A DNA stretch of 49,132 nucleotides from Deltaproteobacteria bacterium. GTDB lineage: Bacteria > Desulfobacterota > Desulfobacteria > Desulfobacterales > UBA2156. Location of the stretch: assembly GCA_019309485.1 (NCBI GenBank), contig JAFDGC010000011.1, positions 1 through 49,132 of the forward strand, given 5' to 3'. The first letter of the stretch is position 1. Every line of letters begins with the position of its first letter. Shown here in pieces: positions 41,579 through 49,132 of this stretch. The translations under genes were made by a program, and so were the position numbers. Below the pieces are notes generated by a model. The model was not told the DNA's origin, made no database searches, and was given only the letters and a program-made list of their open reading frames with translations.

Positions 41579-41677
41579 CTATTTGAGCTTTCTTCGCTGA
41601 TGCCGCGTACGGGCGAGTAATTTTCGATGTTTATGCTTTCTCATTTTTTTCCGTCGTTTTTTGATAACGCTGCCCAA
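41579..41677 (-). CDS. AURKAIP1/COX24 (mS38)-like tiny basic protein
   Basis: This gene is too short for usual callers: 32 residues, MGSVIKKRRKKMRKHKHR then KLLARTRHQRRKLK, starting at TTG 41677 with GGAGGT six bases upstream and ending at TAG 41579. The KKRRKKMRKHKxRKLLxRTRxQRR pattern is that of the AURKAIP1/COX24 C-terminal domain. That domain is found in mitochondrial ribosomal protein mS38 and in very short bacterial proteins. A ribosome-associated role is likely by that relationship. It shares a bidirectional terminator with hflC and overlaps the region where the next plus-strand gene could start. Confidence 0.8.
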   Translation of the reverse strand: MGSVIKKRRKKMRKHKHRKLLARTRHQRRKLK

Positions 41678-41696
41678 ACACTCACCTCCAGTCCTT

Positions 41697-42389
41697 ATGG
41701 ATTTCTCCCATGTCATTTATGGGAACAACTCGGCTTTTCGAAAAACAGATCTAACACCTTGTGCAGCCTTTGTCCAGCACTACTTTTTTTATGGTGACCC
41801 CGTGAAACCGGCGATGCCCGGCACCCGAAAAAAAACCCTGGCCCGGTTCGATCCGGACCAGGTCAAAACCGTCAGGAATGCCGCGGCCCTGGCCGAGGAA
41901 TTGGTGAGCAACCATTTCAAGCTGTCTTCCAACCAGTGGCTGAACCGCCGGTACGACCTCAAGACCCTGGATGATCTGTCCCCGGAGGAAATCGTCCACG
42001 GCCCCTTTGCCCAGGTTCTCCATTATCGGGGGCATCGGGGAGACGCCCCCCTGGGATCCCGAACCATCGATCTTTATACCATCTGCCTCCAGGACCACAG
42101 CATCCTTTCGGCCATTGAAAAACACCCCTGGATCGCCCTTTATCCCTTTATCCTGTATATCGTCACTCATGAGTTGATCCATATCGTCCGGTTCATCCGG
42201 TTTCTACAGAATTTCGTGGCCACGGAGGCGGAAAAACTGGCCGAAGAACAGCGGGTCCATGAAAAGACCCATGAAATCCTGAAGGGGACACCCATACCCG
42301 GTATGGACGCCGTCCTGGACTACTACCGGTTGTGGCGCGCCCCCTTTGACGAAATCGAACACGATCCCATTTTTCTTGACAAGTCCTGA
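41697..42389 (+). CDS. Uncharacterised HExxH-containing protein
   Basis: The frame is open from 41661 (TTG), but that overlaps the small gene at 41579; the ATG at 41697 is taken here and an even later start is possible, since no strong ribosome-binding site is visible. The 230-residue product has a basic segment (PGTRKKTLARF), FKLSSNQWLNRRYDLKTLDDL, and IVTHELIHIVRFIRFLQNF. The HELIH motif fits a zinc-metallopeptidase site, with a possible third ligand downstream (EEQRVHEKTHEIL). It ends before an FmdB-type gene. I do not recognise the family; protease activity is only suggested by the motif. Confidence 0.7.
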   Translation: MDFSHVIYGNNSAFRKTDLTPCAAFVQHYFFYGDPVKPAMPGTRKKTLARFDPDQVKTVRNAAALAEELVSNHFKLSSNQWLNRRYDLKTLDDLSPEEIVHGPFAQVLHYRGHRGDAPLGSRTIDLYTICLQDHSILSAIEKHPWIALYPFILYIVTHELIHIVRFIRFLQNFVATEAEKLAEEQRVHEKTHEILKGTPIPGMDAVLDYYRLWRAPFDEIEHDPIFLDKS

Positions 42390-42446
42390 AACGGCATTAT
42401 ATTTCGCGAGTTGAAAACAACAGGGACCATAGGAGGTTTGCCGAGA

Positions 42447-42731
42447 ATGCCGGTCTACGAGTATGAATGCACCCAATGCGGCCAGATTGAAGAGGCGTTC
42501 CAAAAATTTTCCGACAAACCGCTGACCCGATGCCGCCACTGTTCGGGGAGGCTTCGAAAACTCATTTCCCGAAGCACTTTTCACCTTAAAGGCACGGGTT
42601 GGTATGTGACCGATTATGCCAACCGATCCAAAAACACCCAGGGCGCTTCCGAGAAAAAAGCAAAAACCGACTCCAAGAGCACGGAAAGCACCGCATCGGA
42701 TACCGGCGCATCTAAAAAATCCGATGCCTAG
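42447..42731 (+). CDS. FmdB-family zinc ribbon protein
   Basis: The start is the ATG at 42447 with AGGAGG upstream. The 94-residue protein opens MPVYEYECTQCGQIEEAFQK, with a second pair CRHCSGRLRKLISRSTFHLKGTGWYVTDY: the classic FmdB/CxxC_CxxC_SSSS regulatory zinc ribbon. The last 35 residues are low-complexity Lys/Ser/Thr (KKAKTDSKSTESTASDTGA). The family is widespread and poorly understood. A terminator follows. Confidence 0.92.
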   Translation: MPVYEYECTQCGQIEEAFQKFSDKPLTRCRHCSGRLRKLISRSTFHLKGTGWYVTDYANRSKNTQGASEKKAKTDSKSTESTASDTGASKKSDA

Positions 42732-42786
42732 GAGCTCTGTCTCCTAACCTGCCCTCATCGCGTTCATCCGATTCGAATGCACCCGG

Positions 42787-42824
42787 CCCATCGTCTTTGG
42801 AGCTTTACGGGCGATGGTCTTTTT
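42787..42824 (+). terminator. Rho-independent terminator after the FmdB gene
   Basis: CCCATCGTC (42787-42795) pairs, with one G-T pair, to GGGCGATGG (42809-42817), followed by TCTTTTT. Confidence 0.75.
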
Positions 42825-42980
42825 GCGGCGGCCTGTTGCGCTGTACGCGGTCAATTTTCACCTGAATTGATCGTTTCCAATTTGGCAAAAAAATTATTAT
42901 TTATGAATATTCCTCTGTTTTAAAAGATTTGAGGATGTCAACGCTTCACCCAATGGGTGTGTCCCAACAGCGTTTTACCA

Positions 42981-43113
42981 AATCGGAAACCCTTCGGGAT
43001 TTTCGAGTTCACCGCATCTGCTGCGTTGCCGAAAACTCGACGTACGAATTGTACGCCTTCGCTTCCGGACGCCTTGCAGCTGCGGCAAACTCGAAAATCG
43101 CTCAATTCAGGTT
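42981..43113 (-). repeat. Palindromic intergenic repeat, copy B (inverted relative to copy A)
   Basis: On the minus strand the blocks are CTGAATTGAGCGATTTTCG, GTTTGCCGCAG, CAAGG, a central palindrome (GTACAATTCGTAC), GCAGATGCGGTGAA, TCGAAAAT and CGAAGGGTTTCC. These match copy A (6754-6885) in order and spacing, while the centre differs. It sits in the gap before groES. Confidence 0.7.
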
Positions 43114-43250
43114 TCACAAAAATTTTTTACGTCAAGGCCTTTACAACGTCGAATAAATGATTAAGGTCTTCAAAAAATTTATATCTTAAATCGTGGATCG
43201 GGTTTTGATCCACAAAAAAACCATACGAATGAAAAAGGAGAGAGGAGATC

Positions 43251-45214
<1,964 letters not shown>

Positions 45215-45248
45215 TCGCCCCTTTTTACTACCCGTCACCTCAAGACGC

Positions 45249-45283
45249 AAACGCCCTCACCGGAAACGGTGGGGGCGTTTTTC
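45249..45283 (+). terminator. Rho-independent terminator of groESL
   Basis: AACGCCCTCACC pairs with GGTGGGGGCGTT around a GGAAAC-type loop, followed by TTTTTC. Confidence 0.85.
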
Positions 45284-45290
45284 ATTGATC

Positions 45291-45319
45291 TTGACAGATC
45301 TTCGATTTCTTGAAATATT
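45291..45319 (+). promoter_or_regulatory. Sigma-70-type promoter for the LysM gene
   Basis: TTGACA (45291-45296), 17 bp, AATATT (45314-45319). The -35 box is consensus; the -10 is moderate. It lies directly after the groEL terminator and about 70 bp before the LysM gene. Confidence 0.5.
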
Positions 45320-45386
45320 AATCCCGTGACGCATTGAAGCAACTAAGCCGGGACCTTTCGTCAACATCCAAAAAAAGAGGTCTGCC

Positions 45387-46409
45387 ATGCCCCATGCATC
45401 CGCATTTTCCCTTGTGTTTAAAGCGATCCTGGTATCTGCGGTGGTGGTTTGCTTTGCTTTTCCCGCCCCGGCCCAAGAGGCACAACAGGATCTTACTTAC
45501 GAATTCGGCATTTATTACACCGCACAAAAGGGAGACAGCCTGGCCGAGATTGCCAAGCGCTTCTTTGATTCCGAGGCCTATTGGCCCCAGCTTTGGAAGG
45601 AAAATGCCCACGTCAAAAATCCCCATGATCTGATCGCAGGGGAACGGATCCGTCTTTATCAAAAATCGGGAAGCAAGAAGATCCCCACGCACCTGCTCGC
45701 CCTTCCGCTCCCGGAAACCGAAGCCCCGTTCACGCTCTTTTCCCCCATTGAGGGTGTGGGCTTTGTCCGGTCCGAACCGGTGGCCCCCCTGGGGTCCCTG
45801 TTCAAGGTGACAGGAGACAAAGCCCTCATTGCCGAAGGGGACCAGATCTTTTTATGGAAGGCTGAAGAGGACGCCTTTACCGCCGGCGGCCGGTACACTC
45901 TTTTCCGGGTCCTGACCCTCCCCGGCGCCGTTGCACCGCCCGACGTGGGCCTCCAGCACCTGCTCACCGGCGTGGTGGAAGTCACGGACGTCAAACCCGA
46001 CTATGCCATCGCCACGGTGATCAAATCGTATCGCCGGATCCGGCTCGATGACCTGGTGATGCCCTATGAAAAACGCTCTCCCGTGATTCCCCTGGCCCGA
46101 TGCCGAAAGGATCTGCACGGAACCATCCTCGCCTCCGAAGAAGGGCTCGCACTGATGGGAGACGGTCATATTGCGTTCATCGACAAGGGCCAACAAGACG
46201 GTGTCGCCGCCGGGCAGCAGTACCTCATCTGCACAAACGAGCAGCGGGTAAAACCCGACACCGGCAAGGAGGTCACCGTGGGACCCATCGATTTTGGAAC
46301 TCTTCTGGTGCTTTTGGCCGATGAACGCGCCTCCGCCGTGGTAATCACCCAGGCGGACCGCCAGGTCGTCCCCGGAAACGGTTTCCGCGCCCCGAGTCTG
46401 ATGGAATAA
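45387..46409 (+). CDS. Exported LysM-domain protein
   Basis: The 340-residue protein has a Sec signal peptide (hydrophobic core LVFKAILVSAVVVCFAF, then PAPAQEA, likely cleavage after AQA-like PAQ). One LysM domain follows at about 45-95 (YTAQKGDSLAEIAKRFFDSEAYWPQLWKEN; NPHDLIAGERIRLY), which should bind peptidoglycan. The rest is beta-rich with no catalytic motif (FIDKGQQDGVAAGQQYLIC recalls flagellar-assembly T-domain-like repeats). It probably acts in the periplasm or outer surface. AAGAGGTC precedes the ATG. It is monocistronic by context. Confidence 0.85.
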   Translation: MPHASAFSLVFKAILVSAVVVCFAFPAPAQEAQQDLTYEFGIYYTAQKGDSLAEIAKRFFDSEAYWPQLWKENAHVKNPHDLIAGERIRLYQKSGSKKIPTHLLALPLPETEAPFTLFSPIEGVGFVRSEPVAPLGSLFKVTGDKALIAEGDQIFLWKAEEDAFTAGGRYTLFRVLTLPGAVAPPDVGLQHLLTGVVEVTDVKPDYAIATVIKSYRRIRLDDLVMPYEKRSPVIPLARCRKDLHGTILASEEGLALMGDGHIAFIDKGQQDGVAAGQQYLICTNEQRVKPDTGKEVTVGPIDFGTLLVLLADERASAVVITQADRQVVPGNGFRAPSLME

Positions 46410-46463
46410 ACGCAGGCGACAGATATAAACGCTTCCTCGAAACCATCTGATTCAATTTTTTCC

Positions 46464-46502
46464 TTGAAATGGGACACGGTTGTGTATATTATTGATACAC
46501 AA
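46464..46502 (+). promoter_or_regulatory. Promoter with overlapping palindromic operator of the toxin-antitoxin genes
   Basis: TTGAAA (46464-46469), 17 bp, TATTAT (46487-46492). The perfect palindrome TTGTGTAT-7 bp-ATACACAA (46480-46502) covers the -10 box. This is the expected site of autorepression by the antitoxin. Confidence 0.7.
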
Positions 46503-46519
46503 TAGTAGAGGTGACCCCC

Positions 46520-46807
46520 GTGAAATATTTAAGTGTAAGAGACTTAAGAACCCGATCCGCCAAAATATGGCAGGACCTGTCAAATGAAAAAGAGATGATT
46601 GTCACCAGCAATGGAAGACCCATTGCCCTTCTGGCGCCCATCAACGAGGAAAATCTGGAAGAAGTGGTCTCCGCATTCCGCTATGCACGGGCTTCGGCGG
46701 CGGTTTCCGCCCTGCAATATGAATCCATCCGAAAAGGAAGCGATAAGATATCCATGGATGAAATTGATGCGGAAATCCGGACCGTGCGGGCCGAACGGAA
46801 AAAATGA
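46520..46807 (+). CDS. Phd/YefM-type antitoxin
   Basis: The start is taken at GTG 46520 (GAGGTG upstream; GTG 46511 is the alternative). The 95-residue protein has the Phd/YefM DNA-binding fold: KYLSVRDLRTRSAKIWQDLS, KEMIVTSNGRPIALLAPI. A helical acidic-basic C-terminal half should wrap the toxin (SAAVSALQYESIRKG; MDEIDAEIRTVRAERKK). It is expected to neutralise the PIN toxin encoded next (4-bp ATGA overlap) and to bind the palindrome at 46480. Confidence 0.88.
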   Translation: MKYLSVRDLRTRSAKIWQDLSNEKEMIVTSNGRPIALLAPINEENLEEVVSAFRYARASAAVSALQYESIRKGSDKISMDEIDAEIRTVRAERKK

Positions 46808-47220
46808 GGGTCGTCCTGGATACCAACGTGTGGGTTTCCGGGCTCCTTTCTCCGTTTGGTCCCCCGGGCACCATCGTTCGGATGGTCACCGCCGGAAAGC
46901 TGCTTTTGTGCATGGACGCCAGGATTCTGGCCGAATACCACGACGTATTTCTCAGACCCAAATTTCATTTCAATAAACGCCGCGTCGAAACAATCATTGA
47001 ATTTATTCGATACGGCAGTCATTTCGTTTCGGCGCCCCCTCTGGATCGTCCCCTCCCGGATAAAGACGATGAACCTTTTCTGGAAGTCGCTTTGGCCGGA
47101 AAGGTCGAATGCCTCATCACGGGGAACACCGCCCATTATCCTGTTTCCTTGCGGCAAGGGATGACCGTATTCTCCCCAAGCGAATTCCTTGAGTTTTATC
47201 ATGAAAAACGGGGAGATTGA
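46804..47220 (+). CDS. PIN-domain toxin (putative RNase)
   Basis: The 138-residue PIN protein has VVLDTNVWVSGLLSPFGPPG with the first catalytic Asp, ARILAEYHDVFLRPKF with the Glu, and DKDDEPFLEVALAGKVECLITGNTAHYP with the remaining acidic residues. These acids bind Mg2+ for RNA cleavage. Its ATG overlaps the antitoxin stop. The acidic set looks complete, so it is probably active. The RNA target is unknown. Confidence 0.9.
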   Translation: MRVVLDTNVWVSGLLSPFGPPGTIVRMVTAGKLLLCMDARILAEYHDVFLRPKFHFNKRRVETIIEFIRYGSHFVSAPPLDRPLPDKDDEPFLEVALAGKVECLITGNTAHYPVSLRQGMTVFSPSEFLEFYHEKRGD

Positions 47221-47270
47221 ATATCATCGCCACCTGTATAACCGACGTTTTTCCGGCATCCTCGCCCCGC

Positions 47271-49100
47271 CTACCCCTGCTCCCAGGTGACCCGGAGGAC
47301 TTCCTGGTAGGTGGTCTCCCCGGCGAGCATCTTGCGGACGGCGTTTTCCCGCAGGGTCACCATCCCTTCCCGCTTGGCCATGGACTGAATGGTGTTGAGA
47401 TCCGCATTCGAGACGATCTGTTTCTTGATGGCTTCGGTGCAGGGCAGCACCTCGTAAACCGCCGTGCGCCCCAGAAACCCGGTCCCCCGGCATTTGAGGC
47501 ATCCTTTCCCCCGCTTCAAGGCGATGCGCCCTTCTCTTCCGGGATCGAGTCCCATCTCCCTTAACTCCGAGGAATCCATCTCAAAGGTCTCCTGGCAATG
47601 GATACAGATCTTTCGCACCAGGCGCTGGCCCAAAACCCCGATGAGGGTGGACTGAATCAAAAACGGCGGCACGCCCAGGTCCAAAAGGCGGGTGATGGCC
47701 GAGGCCGCATCGTTGGTGTGCAGGGTGGACAGGACCAGGTGCCCGGTGAGGGCGGCCTGGACCGCGTTTTCCGCGGTCTCCAAATCCCGCATCTCCCCGA
47801 TCATGATGATGTCCGGATCCTGGCGCAGGATGTTGCGCAAAATTGAAGAAAACGTGACCCCGGCCATGGGCTGGACCCCGATCTGGTTGAAGGACTCGTG
47901 CACCATTTCGATGGGATCCTCCACGGTGGTGACGTTCACCTCCGGCGAGGAAATGGTCCGCAGCGTGGAATACAGGGTCGTGGACTTCCCGCTCCCCGTG
48001 GGACCGCATACCAGAACGATGCCGTGGGGCATGTTGATGAAGTGGTTGTACCGGATCAGGTCCGTGCTGGAAAAGCCCAGGTGATCCAGGTCCTGGAACA
48101 AAATGTCCGGATCCATGATGCGAAGCACCAGTTTTTCCCCGAAGGCCACGGGAATGGTGGAGACCCGGATCTCCACCTCCACGTCTCCTTTGTCCATCTT
48201 GATGCGGCCGTCCTGGGGCCGGCGCTTTTCCGCCATGTCCATGCGGGACAGGGTCTTGATCCGGCTCACGATGGCTGAGTGGACGGTCTTGGGCAGGTCA
48301 TAGACGTTGTGCAGCACGCCGTCGATTCGCATCCGCACCTTGCTGACCTTGCGCTTGGGTTCGATGTGAATGTCCGAGGCCCGCTGCTCAAAGGCATAGG
48401 TGAAAAGGTAATTGACCGCATTGACGATGTGCTGATCCGTGGCGGGCAGCTCGTCCGAGGACCTGAGTTTGACATACTGCTCCAGATTGCCCAGGTCCAC
48501 CACGGGCCCGGCGAACTGGATCTCCGCCTGGGAGATGGAGCGCTTGAACCCGAAAAATTCCCCGATGAGCTTGACGATGTCTCTCTTGGGGCTCACCACG
48601 GGGTGTACTTTCATGAGGCTGGCCCGGGCGATGTCCTCCAGGGCCTCCATGTTGAAAGGATCCGGGGTGGCCACGGTAAGGGCCCCGTCTTTCACGCCGA
48701 TGGGAAGGACCAGGTGGCGCATGGCAAAGGTGCGGGGGATGGTGGTGGTCACCAGATTCAGATCGAGTTTTAGGGGGTCGATCTTCCGGTAGGGGATCTT
48801 CCAGGCCGCGGCCAGGGCTTCGTAGACCGCATCTTCATCCAGCTTCAGGGCGGGGTTGTCGGCCCGTTCCAGGTTCAGGGACACCAAGAGGTCCACGTCG
48901 GCAAACCCCTCCGAGGCCGGGCCCCCCGATGATGTATGCGCCCCTTTGCCCTCTGCGTCCCGCTCCCGCTTTTTTTGCAGCATCACTCCTTTGGTCAAAA
49001 CCTGCTGGGCCTGAGCCTTGGAGATCAATCCCTTCTGGTACAACACGCCGCATACGGCCTTCAGAGAAAAGGGGCTTTTATCGCCATTGGACGGATGCAT
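47271..49100 (-). CDS. GspE/PilB family secretion or pilus assembly ATPase
   Basis: This 609-residue hexameric ATPase has an N-terminal MshEN-type domain (YEALAAAWKIPYRKIDPLKLDLNLVTTTIPRTFAMRHLVLPI). The catalytic core follows: FEQRASDIHIEP, Walker A GPTGSGKSTT, Asp box VEDPIE, Walker B DPDIIMIGEMRDLETAENAVQAALTGHLVLSTLHTNDA with the His box, and a four-Cys zinc site (CIHC; CLKC). It powers type II secretion or type IV pilus assembly at the inner membrane. GAGGA precedes the ATG. No other secretion gene is in the window, so which system it serves is open. Confidence 0.93.
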   Translation of the reverse strand: MHPSNGDKSPFSLKAVCGVLYQKGLISKAQAQQVLTKGVMLQKKRERDAEGKGAHTSSGGPASEGFADVDLLVSLNLERADNPALKLDEDAVYEALAAAWKIPYRKIDPLKLDLNLVTTTIPRTFAMRHLVLPIGVKDGALTVATPDPFNMEALEDIARASLMKVHPVVSPKRDIVKLIGEFFGFKRSISQAEIQFAGPVVDLGNLEQYVKLRSSDELPATDQHIVNAVNYLFTYAFEQRASDIHIEPKRKVSKVRMRIDGVLHNVYDLPKTVHSAIVSRIKTLSRMDMAEKRRPQDGRIKMDKGDVEVEIRVSTIPVAFGEKLVLRIMDPDILFQDLDHLGFSSTDLIRYNHFINMPHGIVLVCGPTGSGKSTTLYSTLRTISSPEVNVTTVEDPIEMVHESFNQIGVQPMAGVTFSSILRNILRQDPDIIMIGEMRDLETAENAVQAALTGHLVLSTLHTNDAASAITRLLDLGVPPFLIQSTLIGVLGQRLVRKICIHCQETFEMDSSELREMGLDPGREGRIALKRGKGCLKCRGTGFLGRTAVYEVLPCTEAIKKQIVSNADLNTIQSMAKREGMVTLRENAVRKMLAGETTYQEVLRVTWEQG

Positions 49101-49132
49101 CGGAAATCCTCTTTGAAGCCTATCTACCCGCC

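Noticed and set aside
42929-43160. Small plus-strand frames before groES
   Set aside because: They are translations of the palindromic repeat copy B.
43114-43250. CIRCE/HrcA operator before groES
   Set aside because: No TTAGCACTC/GAGTGCTAA pair could be found in the groES upstream region.

Overview
The window looks like a chromosomal segment of a sulfate-reducing member of the Desulfobacterota (Desulfobacteraceae/Desulfosarcinaceae-like). The main evidence is a complete dissimilatory APS reductase pair (aprBA, 7377-9790). Supporting signs are four sigma-54 enhancer-binding proteins in 49 kb, an SLC13-type anion transporter inside a two-component cluster, an H-protein-like Cys-rich protein, DUF3786 and DUF1638 proteins and several YkgJ-type cysteine-cluster proteins. 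No rRNA, CRISPR array or prophage is visible. Two tRNA-Ser genes are present.

Left part (1-22 kb) is accessory in character. It holds a 5'-truncated membrane methyltransferase, a group II intron 3'-end scar beside a frameshifted tyrosine recombinase, and a sigma-54 promoter serving a Cys-rich pair (short paralogue plus H-protein fusion). Converging on that pair are an archaemetzincin, a sigma-54 response regulator and a Rossmann-PAS histidine kinase. Next come aprBA with an unknown third gene, a run of small unknown or zinc-binding proteins, a SEC-C protein, a YkgJ protein with a partial tandem duplicate, and a PAS sigma-54 activator. Scars follow: a truncated ZIP transporter and an IS5-type transposase tail. 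An operon of thioredoxin-like protein, Old Yellow Enzyme and DUF1638 lies behind a coiled-coil gene, followed by the 5' part of a dead group II intron and a further PAS sigma-54 activator.

Middle (21.6-26.7 kb): a minus-strand housekeeping run of dnaX, ybaB, recR, ykgJ, a racemase-like gene lacking key catalytic residues, and DUF3786, preceded by tRNA-Ser(GGA).

Signalling island (26.9-36.6 kb): a sigma-54 PAS activator, a NifX-like protein, a dCache sensor kinase with its receiver, and a kinase-like protein with a degenerate ATPase region. Behind a well-matched sigma-54 promoter (31511-31526) follow a small protein with two AFAEAG motifs, a receiver lacking its phospho-Asp, two more receivers, a CBS protein, an SLC13 transporter and a last receiver. 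The AFAEAG module recurs at the C-terminus of two of the receivers. This is the best candidate here for an uncharacterised system: a multi-receiver relay controlling anion uptake.

Right part (36.6-49.1 kb) is mostly housekeeping: DUF1015, a TrmN6-like methyltransferase, DUF721, hflKC, a previously uncalled 32-residue AURKAIP1/mS38-like gene, an HExxH protein, an FmdB zinc ribbon, groESL, a LysM protein, a Phd/PIN toxin-antitoxin pair with a palindromic operator, and a GspE/PilB ATPase. A roughly 130-bp palindromic repeat occurs twice (6754-6885 and, inverted, 42981-43113).
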